Source: Sarcocystis neurona (taxonomy: Eukaryota > Apicomplexa > Conoidasida > Eucoccidiorida > Sarcocystidae). Taken from it: a DNA stretch of 64,000 nt. The stretch covers positions 310,001 to 374,000 of the forward strand of contig KL647324.1 of assembly GCA_000727475.1 (NCBI GenBank), written 5' to 3'. The position numbers and the translations under genes are program-made. Shown here piece by piece: positions 1 to 13,400 of the stretch. The notes below the pieces were generated by a model, which saw nothing but the letters and a program-made list of their open reading frames with translations, was not told the origin of the DNA and ran no database searches. Each line of letters starts with the position of its first letter. Position 1 is the stretch's first letter.

Positions 1-3
1 GCA

Positions 4-534
4 GTGCCGCCCTCTCCCACTGCCTCATCCTGCCCTTCTGGACCCGGCGCCTCCCTCCCGGTACCAGTGAAACCGTTGCCGATGGTGCTGCTGCTTTTGC
101 TGCTGCTGCTGCTGCTCGCGTTGTTTCTGGTGGTTGCGCTGCTGCTGCTGCTGATCTGGCTTGCGGCGTGGTGTGCTGGCCCTCCCGCTGCCTTTTTCTT
201 CGCTCTGCAGAAGAGAGTTTCGGATAAAGGAAGAGGGATGGAGACGCAGCCGATGAACGGGCGCTCCAGCGTCTGGGGCTCCCCACAAAAGCCGCACGTG
301 ATGCTTCCTGCAAACCACTCGCGGCGCTCTCTGCAGCAAGCACAGCAGCGACCAAAAAACAAGCAACACGCCAACAAACAGCAGACGATCAAGCAACAAA
401 ATAAGAGGGACTCACCGCTTGGCGACAACCAGGAGGCAGACCCGACCGTCCACACACGCAAACATATACACAGGCATACCGTGCAGCAACAGAGAAAAAC
501 GGTGGAGACGCGGGTGGACTGGAGACACGAGTAG
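4..534 (+). CDS. Possible Leu/Gln-rich ORF at the window edge (strand uncertain)
   Basis: An open frame runs from the window edge to a TAG near 534. The first real ATG is near 82 and leads straight into a CTG-encoded Leu run of about 30 residues that could be a membrane segment, followed by a basic, Gln-rich tail. The minus strand is also open here (25-399) and would read the same repeat as Gln runs, but that frame has no ATG. Triplet repeats keep several frames open, so the sequence does not settle strand or coding status. No family is recognised. Confidence 0.2.
   Translation: MPPSPTASSCPSGPGASLPVPVKPLPMVLLLLLLLLLLALFLVVALLLLLIWLAAWCAGPPAAFFFALQKRVSDKGRGMETQPMNGRSSVWGSPQKPHVMLPANHSRRSLQQAQQRPKNKQHANKQQTIKQQNKRDSPLGDNQEADPTVHTRKHIHRHTVQQQRKTVETRVDWRHE
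87..152. repeat. CTG/CAG triplet tract
   Basis: Two interrupted runs of CTG units (about 5 units each). Such tracts encode homopolymeric amino-acid runs in many Eimeria proteins. Confidence 0.85.
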
Positions 535-1392
535 AGGTAGCTGCGCACCAACACAGACCTTGCAGGACGCACGTCGCAGCAGCACATGCAATGCCAAATG
601 CTGAAGAAGAGCAGTCGAACAGCAGAAAAGAAGGAGTGTAACACTACCAACAGCACGGTAACACACAGAATCATGCTGAGAACACACGGTGAAACAGAAG
701 ACGCACCACCTACAACGCGATAAGCGTCTACCTGTACAGAGACTTTTCTATTCTTGTGATGCAGTACCCCTACATCAGAGGTAGAGAGTTTTGTAGGCTC
801 CTACTATGCTGACAGCAAACGCACACCCACACAGCAACCAGAGGAGCATCCATACACAGATACACAGACACATACACACATACACAGATATATAGATACA
901 TACATACCTACACACATACACACCAGAACCCCGATCGACACTAGGACAGACAGCGCACTCGTAGTTGTAGGTGGCAGGCAAAGGGCCAAACAGAAGCCCA
1001 CCACAAACTGCCCCAGGGACGAAAGACTCACTACACGTGCGAGCTTCTATGCGTGCTCACGACTAGTAAAGCAGCAAAGGAGCACTTGTTTCATCTCTTA
1101 CGTAGATTCAGGACCTTCGACGATATCTTCAAAATAGCTGGGCGCCGTTTCTATCTCGTCTACGCGCATGGGGAACCACTGGTCATCCCCCTCCGAGTGG
1201 AACCACTGCAACAGCGTACCCGCAGCAGCACAACACCGTGGAGCAGCACGTGGACGTCCCAGTGGGCTGCGCGGGCATACATCTGTAGAGATATAGAAAG
1301 CGAGACAGATAACGATGAATCGTTGATGCGTGTACGTTGAAGAGAGAAACCTCTTGTATTTTGCTCCGACGCCGTGCGCGAGCGAACGCAGA

Positions 1393-1448
1393 AGCAGCAG
1401 CAGCAGCACACCAGCAGCAGCACAGCAGCAGCAGCACACCAGCAGCAG
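1393..1448. repeat. CAG triplet tract
   Basis: Four clusters of CAG units separated by CACAC spacers. All plus-strand frames stay open through it (Gln, Ala or Ser), so the short ORFs here (for example 1337-1639) are weak evidence for a gene. The rest of 535-4336 holds CA/TA-rich dinucleotide stretches and no gene I can support. Confidence 0.85.
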
Positions 1449-2492
1449 GGGCTCTTCGCAATATCAGGTCGCAGCAGCATGGCAGTCAAGTCGTACAGCA
1501 GCACCCTGCAGCGACCCGTCCGACAGCAATACAAGACCAGCAGCAGCTGGAACGCCGCCTTCCGCTCACGCATTCTTCAGGTCCACACAGTGCGCCGCCT
1601 GTAGCTAGTCCTGGGAAACCTCATCCTACTTTTTTGTGAGGGGAAAGTCCGCTCCTGCTCTCGCACACTCGTGGAAGGCTAGGAGTCGTCGTGTGACACA
1701 CTGCTGGAACTTTCCCGACGCAGCTAATGCAGCAGCAGCAGCGCCGCCTGGCGCACAACGGCGAGGGCCGTCACAGCCTTCTCCGGCAGCAGACCCCACT
1801 GACGTGCATACGCGCACGTGGAAAAACACGTGTAGAGAGCTTCCTGGTACAGCTGTGCAAGGCGAATGGACTCGAAGACTCGTGCTACCGTATCCTTCAA
1901 TACATTCCCATGCACCTGGGCCCCCGGAACCTGGTGTATATACTACCGCGCAGAAGTGAGCTAGGGACCTCTCAGTGGAGACGCGCGAAGCCCGAGAAGA
2001 GAATACGACAACTCCACTCGTTGGCATGGTGACAAACCACACACGTGTATACACACAACAACTTAGATGTTTATACATACACGCATACCACATGCCCGAA
2101 CACAAGTACGTCTGTTCATATCTACTACGGGTTCACAACAAGGAAGTGAACCGAGACGACAACGAGACGACACAGTTTTTCACCTACACATACATTTATA
2201 CATATACATACACAGAAAAGTAGACAAAAAAAGTAGTACGCAAATGTATGCACAAGTACACACGTATACACACTGGAGGATGGGTACTGACTGCGTCATA
2301 CTGGCGTACTGTCGGTGAACTCCACGTATATTTAGGGGTATACATATATATACGAAACAAAGGTACACACACTCTCCAGCTATACATACATACACATTCC
2401 TAGTTTACACGAAGCGTGTTCTGGCGAGACGGAGGTGCATCGGTAGTCCATATGTGTTCGTATATGTTCACACTTACGTAGAAAGCCGTACA

Positions 2493-2514
2493 CATATATA
2501 TATATATATATATT
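2493..2514. repeat. TA dinucleotide microsatellite
   Basis: About 11 TA units inside a region rich in ACACAT and TATACA words. Confidence 0.9.
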
Positions 2515-4336
2515 GATCTATTCCCGCCCGTTTTCAAAATTTCTGCAAACGTGTGCGCATCCGCCGCCACCTGTGTGGTCCATTTCTACGTTGACATGTG
2601 TGTCTCTCTCTCGCTCTATCCGTATAAATGTGTACAAATTTTTTACCACAGACCAAGCCGCCCGTTACAGGCTTCGCTCTGCCCGCCGACGCAGCCCAGC
2701 AACGACGTGAGTCCCTACCACCCCGGCGGCGAGCAGAGGACCTGTCGCAGGAGAATTCGTACGTATGCCGTCTCTCTGCTGCTGCAGCAACAGCAGAAGA
2801 TTACCTTGAATAAGCTGCTCCGCTTTAAAGTCCCGGTCACCCACTCCACTACACGCTCGGCCTCGCGCTTTCCACTCAGACACGCCCCTGCAGCACCCCA
2901 TCAACCAGCACAAGTGTCGCGACGCACACAACACAAACGAGGAGACAAATCCTCATATATGTGACCAAGAATATATTCACACCTTCGTAGACAGCCCCAC
3001 GCGTGTACAAATGACAGACGTAGACATATACACACGGGAATGTCTACAGACTCAAAGATCGTCGCACGCACGTGCGCACAGAGATGTACACCCACACACA
3101 TATATGTGCATACTTGCCAGTATTCGTTTGTAAATGGAAACGTACATATATGTACATGCTTATATGTAAGGAATAGAACGCGTTCGAACGGGAATCACAG
3201 TAAGGACGTTGCGCATTAAAGTTGTCAGATGTGATGGACGCAGTCTGTGCAGCCCGTTGTAGACACGAACATACAAATACAACTGCGTGTAAAAATGCGA
3301 GTTCCGGTATATAAGCCGATTACCAGCATATACACACGCCCACGTACGAATGAAATCGCCTTGAAGCGTACGTTTATGCGTACGGTTGAGCAAAAACATA
3401 TATTCATATACAAACGGATGTGTATACATATAGACAAGTACAAATACATTTGCTTCTCTCTGTGTCTCTCACTCTCTCTAGATATACGTGTGTTCATTGA
3501 AACACAGGCAGAGATGCACGCGTGTGCTCATACGCTGTGCGGTGGGGGCTTGACAAGGGTAGCCTTGCCTCGCGGGCTTCCAACACTGTTCCACAGATGC
3601 CACAGAAATCCTTAGCGGAGGACCAATGCGGGAAAAAGACATGAAAGGAAATCGGAGATACAGGCCCAGCCGAAGCAGTCCTGCGCGGCAAGCCGCAGGA
3701 GACTACCAACAAATTTTTTCTCGATTTGTTCACTCTTCTGTTTGCCTTCTTTTCTTCAAGTCGGAGGTGCACCTATTTCTGCATCTTCTGACGCGCTCAC
3801 AGGTCCCGCGGCTGTCCCCTGCGTGGAAGATCCCGGGTCTCAACGTTTGAAGTTGCAGCGCTGGCACACACTATAGTACCGCTATAGACACACCCGTGCA
3901 TGCAGATACACACAACACAAATACACATGTACCTCTATACGAACAGCGGCCTCTATCTTTCCAGAAGGACGCAGGACAGAGAAATCACGGCACAAAAATA
4001 AGACTGCAGCACATCCTACCTACTGACGTGAACGTCCCTTTAAAGCCTGGGGAGACACCAGCCCCGCCTCCGCTTCCTTCTCCTCATGGCCACAGACACC
4101 TACACACATGCGTCGCCCTATCTGCAGGCGTATCTCTTGCCCTTTTGAGATGGCTCTCCGTCGGTCTTCCATTCCTTACTTGTTCCTTCTTCTCTTCCTT
4201 TCTCTGTCACTCTCTGCACCTATCGTTGTCACGTGTGTGAGGTGCAGACCTAACTGCCCTCGCAGGTGTGCCCCGTAGCAGCACTACCCAGACGAACACG
4301 GAACTCCTACTACCAAACGCTGTTGCGTCTTCTTAC

Positions 4337-4429
4337 CGTGGACTGTGCTGGGGTAGGGACGCATGGTGTGTTCGCCAGCGAAAAGAAGGCGGTCGCTGAC
4401 CGGGTAAGACAAGACGTCGTAGTCTCTTC
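4337..4429 (-). CDS. Amine oxidase exon 5: C-terminal FAD-binding motif
   Basis: A 93-bp exon with a model acceptor (a pyrimidine-rich tract then GCTGCAG at 4436-4430) and donor GTAAGA at 4336-4331. It joins exon 4 in phase 1 to give TTGRDYDVLSYP, and continues to LLFAGEHTMRPYPSTVHG. The FAGE/YPSTVHG motif contacts FAD in this family. It should be followed by an A-x-x-SG-x-R helix in one more exon. If not spliced, the frame reads about 13 more codons to a TAG near 4291. A terminal exon was sought down to about 3.5 kb without a convincing match. Confidence 0.82.
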
Positions 4430-7400
4430 CTGCAGCAACAGAAAGCGACGCGTGCACGCCGCAGGGAAGAAAAGGTCCGCTGAGAAGTTTCTTCACGCTG
4501 GTGAAGCACACACGTGTTGTTGAAGGAGAGCAGTCCACACACGGTGAGGCCACCAGCGTACAGCGGGAGATTCAAATTTCCGCACCTGCCGTCGTTGCGA
4601 GCTCCGTACCCACGTGCGAGCGGGGAAGAAAAACAACGGCGAGCGGGCAAGATGTAGCGGATAGAACGGAAGCAGAGGACCGCCCCACATTCAAAGAAGA
4701 GGGCGTTCAGAGCACAAGTTGGTGGGGGAGAGAGTACAGCATGCACGCAGGTGGAGCACCGGGGTTTCGTAAAGAAGGCCGTCCGCAACTCCTGCCAGCG
4801 ACTGATATGTTGCAGGTCGCCACAGCAGAGATAAAATTTCGTAAACGTCTGTCCATGCGGGACGGTGTCTATCGCGTTCGGTGTACAGATAGCACGCGTA
4901 CGAAGCACAGCAGAGACGACCGAGCAACAAAGAGGGCTAAAGCGGGGTGGACTTTCCTAGGCAAAACAGGATGGAGGTTTTCTGGCTAAAACAGGGCGGA
5001 GTTTCCCTGACTAAAACAGCGTGTTTTCTGACAACAGACACTAAATGTGTTCGTGCACACCCCCACAGGTCGGTCTCGTGTGGAGAAAGATGCCCCAAAA
5101 CGAAATCCTCGTTCGCAGAGGAAGCTCTGCCAGGCGATTCTCTCGCAAACGCGCAGCAGCAAGGACACCGCGCAGAGACGATGGCCTCCACAGAAGAGAC
5201 ACATGGAGACCGCGCAGCAACACGAGGCCACATCTGTAGAAAAGAAAAGGGAGCTGTTTTCACCACGCAGAGCCCTGTGGATGAAGGGTGTACATCACAC
5301 TGCACACGCGCAGATGGAAGAAGGAAGAGCGTCCCCCCCGGCAGTGCACCATCCTACGAGCCCCACTTCAAAGAAGCGGTGGGGTTGTTCCGGAAGCAGA
5401 GAAAAGGCAGGTAAATTGCATGCGAAAGCTCGGGGTACGAGTCGAGGAAGCAACTCAGAGACAGCTGAGTGCACATCCACGACGGTGACACGCCATGCGA
5501 AGAAGACGCCCGGAGGGCAGAGGGCAGGCACGGGATACTCCAGGACGCGCCTCAGAAGAGACACACACTCGTTTCTGCTATTCATTGAGTGCCCAGGTGG
5601 CAAAAAAAGAGCTTCCAGCAGCAGCAGATGTGCCTGTTCACAGAAATGAAACATCTCCTTCCTCAAACGAGGAAAGGAAGCAGTTCAAGGAGCTGGAGAA
5701 CGGATCCTGGAGACCTAGTAAGAAAGCACGACGACTGACAATTTTGCCATCGCGTGAGGTGCACGCACGTCTCACAGCAGCGTAGAACACAGTCGAATCT
5801 TCTTCTGTCGATACAAGCTACTCACTCCCTCTACAAACAAGCAAAGAGTCCATCCCAACAATCCTGAGGGAGCCCCTACCGCGTGCAGACCCGTAAATGC
5901 TGGACACTTCTGTCTTTGAAGAGCGACGCACCAAACTGTAAAGTCTGTAGTTACCGGACACCAGCAACAGCCAGCAGGAGCCCAGGCTGTACGGGGTACC
6001 TTCCACTCGCCGACTATCCGCAGGTGCGTGCTGCGCTCGGGAACACACGTACGTTCAGCGTTGATGCGTAACTCAGCCCTACATGCTCGTTAGTGCCGTC
6101 CGTTCAGTAGCAGTGGTGGAGATATATATATAAGTGTGTGCTCAGGACCCTGTGGTGCTGCTCAGTCGCATGTCTGTGCTTCCGGACGGCAAAGAAGTGG
6201 AGCTCGTTCGGGAGGAAAACTTCTCCCGTATTACAAAAGAGGCCTAGCATGTCACCATTTTGCTCTCCGTGTTGGCGTTTGTCAGGCATTCGGTGCCGCC
6301 CTACGAAAGCATTCACATATGGATGAATATATATGGGTGTGCAGATATATATATATATATATATATGTGTACATATATATACATATATATATACACATAT
6401 ATATAGAGAGAGAGAGAGAGATAGATAGATAGATGGATACGTACATAAGCATGCACGCCAGTGAGTATGTCATCCATCTGTCCACATATAAAACAGAGGC
6501 ATACATACGCACACACACACAAACACAGACATATGTAGTTCGTAGACTATACCAGTGGTTCCTGGTGGCAAATATGAATAGCTTCCACGAGCAAAGGGAT
6601 CCTTTCCCCACCGAGAGACGAAGGCCGCCACTGGCGCTTCTATTTTGCCGTGCATCTTCGCAAGCACTTCCAAAGCCTCCTCGACCAGTTCTGCCTTTGG
6701 TCGCCTTTCCGACTTAAAGGAGAAAGACCCTGGCATCTGAGCAGGTAGCAAACACTTCAACGACGCAGGCAGTTGCTCGACGGGGAAGCAAAGCAGGCAT
6801 TTCCTCGATTAGGAAGCATCCCGTCCATAGAAAGACGCTTCCCTGGTGTACAGGGGGAACCCCTGGTTCAGGCAGCGCAGCTACGACGGCATGTACGACG
6901 TTCGTCGATCTGTGACATATACGCATAAATATATGTATATATATGTATACACGCACATCCCCGTATACATGTACGTACACGTGTGTGTGCAAGTGAATGA
7001 GAATCTATTCAGCCCTTTGCAGGCGACAAAGGTGCGCTTGCAAAAAATGAAACAGGGTACGATATTTTCCACATCTACGCATCTCTTCTACGTAGACGTA
7101 GACACACGGGTTTGACACGTTCAGTCCCACACGGGAGGAACCAGAAAGGCAGATCTCTACGTGTCAGACCCTCCGTCACGGCTCGCACACTGCCGACTGC
7201 TGCAGGTGCAGCAAGCGGAGAGAATTTGCCTCTCGACTTGTGGAGCAACAGCAGCGCACAATTGACACAGGGAGGGCGATTCTACCGCTTCTACCGGCAG
7301 ACCAAAATTTTGGGCTTCTTCTTGCGTACTAAGACCTATCTGGCTGAGCTTCGTCTTTCGTACTGAGATTCGTGTGGCTGACTAGCTCTCTGCGTCGCCA

Positions 7401-10400
7401 GCTGCTCCGAGGACGGGAGATGCTAGACGACAGACACAAGGCACGCCCGAGTGCGAGGCACGTCCCTTCCGCGTAGCACAGGAGTGACGAGCAATACGGC
7501 AGGCGGCGTGTCAAAGTGCGGCGACCTTCTTCAGTTCTCAAAAATAGTTAACTTGCTTCACACCACTGCGTGCCGGGCAGAGGCATTGCACCCGGTGGAC
7601 AGCCGTGCTTTTACGACGGCCAGGCACGCAAGTATAAGTCCAGAGCGGTGGAGGGCCACTACAAGAACACACGCTGGCTGCCGAGAGCAGCATCTTCTTC
7701 TGGTCGAGTAACGCCTTTGTGCGAGCGCAAAATCGAACACACTTCTCCCTGCGAGTCTACTAAGTTCCCAGTGCCCACGTAGCTGTGCGTGCGGTGGTGG
7801 CAGCATCTGGGTTTCGACCCCTACGAAAATATCTCCTAGACGCGTTGTTGACCCGGCATCAGTCAGAAAAAGCTCCGCCGCCGCTACACAAGAAGCAGCA
7901 AGCAGGAACGCAGTACCTTAGAGCAGGAGCCTGCGGAGGCTGCGCATTCGCGAAACCCGAAGCACTGTCAACAGGCGTCGGCTTCCTCTGCGGCACAACA
8001 CTTTCCTTCCCCATCGCCGCAGTCACAAACAGCGCCACACAACGACATACAACTAACCACTAACTCGTATGAATGTATCTGCTCGTGTCTCTTGCTACGA
8101 ATGTATGCAGATATACGTACATAAAGACACACACAAGGAAGCTGGCGGCTGCTGCGGCACTGGGCCGCTGCGACTTATGCTTTCTTGCGGACATTTGGAG
8201 AGACGGTCCGACGCCACGCAGCCGCAGGAGAAGACGAGAACGAAGTAGGAAAAATCTGCGTGTCGCTCTCTCCTCGTCAGAAGTCAGTAGCACGCACCCC
8301 AAGAGCGGCTTTTCTTCGTTAAAGCCAGCAAAATCCATACGAAGAACACCGTTCTATTTTGGTGTTCCACTCGTATTGTTCTCTCTCTTCTCGTTGCTCA
8401 CCAGCACAAGAATTACGGGCTTGGGATGCAAGTATACGATCTGCGCATAGCGTCCCTTTTCTTTGGAGGCCCAGCCGCGCTGGCGAGGCACGTGCTGCCA
8501 TTCGCCGCAGCCGCAGCAGCACATCCGCATCCCTGCCTGCATGCCTTTCTCAGAGCTTTCCGCTTCACATCCGGCAGCTGCTCCCGTACATCTAGCTTTC
8601 TTGCCGCCTGAAGCAACTCCAGCTTCCACCTGCCACCCGCCCGTTGCAGGTGTCGTTTTCCCGCTGAGAATCCCTGCTTCAGATGAAGCAGGAGCGCGCC
8701 TTTCTCTTCGAAGAAGACCCGATCTGCCTCCCCCCCTCTCACCACCGCGACCGCCGCCTCGTCGCAGTCTCTTGCCCACTTCCGGCTCCCCCTCTGTTGT
8801 AGCAGCAAACGACGGATCACAATCTTTCTGCAGCTGCTGTCTGCCATTCTTTCCCACCGGCTGCCGCGTGCAGGGGCGGGCTGCTACCGTCCCCGCTTCC
8901 CCGGGTCTTGCAGCAGCGTCTGTAGCCGAAACGGGGAAATCTGCAGCTCCTCTCGCTTCCACCTGTCCTGCAGTGGACCTTTGGCTCTGGAGATACGCTG
9001 AGACGGGTGAGACCAGTGCAGAGTCAACACCTTTAGCAGCGCAGGCGTCGCCAGACAGAGCAGCCGCAGCAGCAGCATTGTCGTTGCTGCTTTCGGCTAC
9101 AGGAGCGGCAGCAATGCCAGCAGTAACACCAGCATTCCCAGACAGGTGTGCGCTAGTGCCACCGCCGGTTGAGTCAGAGGCAGGACGGATAAGAGGCAGA
9201 CAATCAGCAGGACGCGGCGAATTATTATGACCTGCAACAGGATCCGCAGTCGGAGGTTCAGCACCCGCAGCAGCAGGGAGGGCAGCAGGAAGAACGTTAC
9301 TTTCCTGTTGCATCTTTTTCCCCAGCTCAACAGCGGCATCTGTCGACGGGCTGCTTATGACCCGCTTGTCTGCTGCAAGCGAAGCCTCGGCAGCAAGCGA
9401 CGGGCTCCCACTATCTACACATGTGGCCTTCCCGCTGCTGTCGAGCGTCATGTCTTCCACATTTTCCGACACCTCTGTGGTTCCCCCTGCAGTGTCAATC
9501 CCGGGATCAAGGATGGTGGCAAACAAGGTGGCTGGGAGAACCACGTCCTTGTTCGAGACCTGCAAGTTACCCGTCGCTTCTACTGGTACGGCAGTGGAAC
9601 GTGCAGAGTCCTCACCGTTCGCAGCGAAGTTCCCGCAGACCACATAGGAAGCATCTGCTGTAGGGGGGCGCTGTACGTGCTCTGCGTCAGATGAGGCTGA
9701 CTCTTCCTCTGTACTACCTAGGCGATGGCTGCAGAACACCGGACGTCTTTCACCAGCATAAACACTACAGGAACTTCCATCTTCCGTGGCCAAAGAACCG
9801 GTGAAGGCTCGCAAGTCATCTCTCGTCCTCCCCGTGCTGACGCCGCTATCACAGCCGCACACTTCGACGCAGCTTTTCGTAGAAGCCAGTACGCTGCTGT
9901 CGGCCCCGTTAGAAAATGACGCGCTGCTGCCGCCCCGGGTGCCGCTGCCGTCAGAGAGCATCGCGTCCCTGCCGCTGCTGCCGCCGCCACCACACAAAAA
10001 TCCGCTGCTCTTGCTGCTTCCCCCGCTGCCCGTCAACAGTTCATTCCTGCTGTAGGGGCTGCAGCTGTGGGCGCCGTGCGTCAGGCCAGGGTCGGCGATG
10101 CTGCTTCGAGTCATGCCACTAGCATCGACAGCCCCGTCGTCCTTTTCTACGTTGAGGGCAGTATCTGGTGCAGCAGTGCCGGAAGTGTCGCGCGAAATTT
10201 TTGGTGCTGCGGGGTTAGGTGCAGAAGACTCCTTCGTCGGGCTTGGTAAGCTTTCAGCGGGATCATCTGTGTCTTTGGTGCAGGTCACCTCTCTTTTGTC
10301 CTCCCACCCACCTGCAGTGGGTGCTGGTGCGCAACGCGAAGTGCACGCAGCAGGAAATTCCGCTGGAGGCGCTTCTTCGATACGTTTGTCACGTACGGGG

Positions 10401-13400
10401 CATGCTGTGTCAATCGCAATCTTCGTGCTTTCTCTGGTTGTCACTGCGGCACTCCTCTCCTGCTCTTCCCCATGTTGCTCTTCCTTCGGTTGTGCTGCAC
10501 CTGCTGCTGGACACTGCTTAGTGCCTTGCTCAGAGGTACAGGTTTCGGCAGAGCCGCACTTCTTTGACCTCGCGTGAAGTTGTGTGGTCGCTGCAGAGGA
10601 AGGCGACGACCGCAGCCAGAAGGGCCTTCTAAATACAAAGGCAATTTTATTCATGTTGCCCATGCCTACTAATTTGATAGCTGCGCGTTTCCATTCTGGT
10701 AGCGGTGGGTCGAACTGCAATATTCCCCGCGTGCTGCTGCAGCGGCCCTTCTCAAGCATGCGCCACAAACGCAGCGAGGGTGTCTGGGGTGTGTCACTAT
10801 TTTCACCAGGTTGCCGGCTCTGTCCTTCTGCTGCAGCGTTCTCCACGTCATCGCTTGTGATGGACGCAGAAGTAGCAGCAGCACCGGCGACACCAATTCC
10901 GTCTCTTGTCACCAGCTCCGTATCCTCCAACATCCCACAGTGCGGCTTCCTCCTCTCTCCGGCAGCGTCAGTTACGCCGCCACGCGCCTCACATCCCGAA
11001 CAAGCATGCCGCTCGTCTCTCTGCACTCTCTGCTGTTCCTCGCGTTCATGTGTATCACTTGCACTAGGCCTGCGTGCAGCCGCTTCCGCAGCCGGCACAG
11101 CTGCGGTGTCTTCATGATTCAGCCGCGGTGCCTGATGTGCGTGCTGCTTTCCACCGTCGACTGCCTGAGAGTCCGTCTGTTCTTCTCGATGTGCCCAACA
11201 GTCGCGTCGCTCCGCCATGTCGACGCTACCTGCAGCTGGCACTGCAGCTGGAAGATTCTCCTGGAACCCGCCTCCAGCAGCCTTCGATGCTGGAAAGGCG
11301 AAAGCGGGCCTGTGGTCAACTGACGCCTGATGACTACGCTTGTCGAATCCTGTCGAAGGAGCTGTGGCAGCATCAGCAGAGAGTGAGACTGTTTCTTGAT
11401 AAGTGTCCTCTCCTGTCTCTCCTATCAAGTAGGGACGGAGACGCTCAGGAATGTTAAACTTCACCGGCACGTCGTGCAGCGAGTCCTGCGGCTCGTCGTC
11501 AGATTCCTCGCCTCTTGCGTTTGCAGTACCTGCATCAGGTTGGTCACCGATGCTGGCTGCAGCGCTGAGATGAGAGAGCAGAAGCCCACCATCTACAGTC
11601 ACGCGACCTGCAGGGCCCGTGGTACTCTCTCGACACGGAGTACAGGCGGTGACAGCACCTGCAGGATCATCTGTAGCAGATGCACCGGCAGCACCGGGAG
11701 GAACACCGTGAGCAGAGAACGTACACGCGGCGCCCGCCGGGGATGCTGTGGGACTACAAACCGCAGCGTTGCCTGCTCGCGCTGAGTCAGACAGCCCACT
11801 GCCAGCCCAGCGGGTCAACGACTCCGCCCATGCGTAAGTTCGGACAGGAAGTGGACACGCTTCGGTCCCTGCAGCAGGTGCTGCACGACTCAACAACGGC
11901 ACAAGCTTTCGATCGCCAGTTCGTCCCCCAGGCGCTGTTGGTGGCTCTGCTGTTACGGCGGCCGTCAGTGGCCGGAGTGAGTCTCGAAGAACGGTGTCCT
12001 GCATCCGCGGAGAATGCGGCTGTTCAGCCGCAGCCGGCAGCTCGAGCAGTTCCACCTCTGCGCCTGCTAAGGCGGGTCTTGGTGAATGTAACGCACGACT
12101 CATGAGATCGTTCGAATCAGGCCGCGCGCCTTCCTTAGGCTCCGAAGAGTACACATTCGGCCGGTTAGCGGAGCACGTGAGCTGCGAAGAATGACCTCCA
12201 GCTGCTGTAGCAGCGCTCGCCGATGCACCGGCAAGATCCTCGGCATCCCCAGCAACTGCAAGCATCGTTTTCTCGCTATCAGCTACTTTGCACTCCTCCT
12301 CGTGAGTAGTGGACGCAGAATTTGAATGAGGTCTTATCTCTGAAGGTTGTAAGGTTCTCTGTGATGCTGCAGGCACCGTCGCACTTTGGCAGGCAGCGTC
12401 TTGTGCAGGAACAACGCTAGCTCCTGCAGCGGTAGCACGACCTTCTGCAAACACCGCTTGCTGACAGCTATGTCCTCCACTTTTGTTTTCGATTACCGTA
12501 CAACTGCTGTGTGTGGGCGGGTGCTTGTTCTCGTACGCCTCTACGGAAGCCTTCAGGACCCCTGCATTGCCACGGACACACGTGGTGCTCGGCGACGCGA
12601 AAGCGATGGCAGCATGGCGAAGGAAGAAGCCACCTTCGATACGAGAAATTGAACGACTAAACCTTCAACGTGACAGCATCAGCGTTTTCGACCAGTCACT
12701 TTCTCTGACGATTCGGTACCGCACGGACACACAAACTCTTCGAACACTTGTACACGGATGTGCAGATGCGGTAAGGATACACACGCGTGGCCTGCTTCAA
12801 GGTACAGAGAGCGGGCCCGGATGAGTGAGTTTTGTCAGAGCCCGACACACAAGAAGACAGACACGAGTGGACACGACAGGGTGCTCCGTTCCTCTGCCGC
12901 ACTACCAGTCCTGCTCTAAAAGACGCATACCCTCCACGTGACGCAGCGGCCCGCAAGCAACTCGCTGGAGGTCGTGCCGCATCGGTTACACACTTTCCCG
13001 CGATATGTACGGATTACATAGTAGTGGCAAAAGACCGTAATACGTGCACCATCGGCTTCTTAAGGATAACAAGCTACCGCACTCACGTGTCGACATCGAG
13101 AGTTTTAATTGCAACGACAGACCCTGTGATTAAATTCATGTACACAGACATCATACGCGATGTAAGACAACGTGAAACCTACAGCATCAGCTTCTCAGTA
13201 ACAGCAATTCAGGGTGAAAGCAACACAGTGCGCTTCAGCACCATTTTATTCAAATTCAGCAGCAGCAGCACGAGGTGTACCAGCAGCAACACGAGCAGCA
13301 ACAGTACTACCAGGAGGACCAACAGGATCAGCATTGGCGCCTGCACCAGTAGCCGTACTGGCACCAGAAGCAGTAGACACTTGCGCTTCCCCCGCCACGA

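Noticed and set aside
3560..3720. Phase-compatible frame after CGCGCAG as the terminal oxidase exon
   Set aside because: The translation lacks the expected A-x-x-SG-x-R helix; the match was not better than chance.
5047..5649. 200-codon plus-strand ORF in the oxidase intron
   Set aside because: Arg/Ser/Thr-rich, overlaps another open frame and minisatellite sequence, and has no domain or splice support.
8463..9230. 255-codon plus-strand ORF
   Set aside because: Antisense shadow of amine oxidase exon 3; the minus frame is far longer and joins conserved motifs.
10098..11323. Several plus-strand ORFs of 130-180 codons
   Set aside because: Antisense shadows of exon 3 with no recognisable domain.
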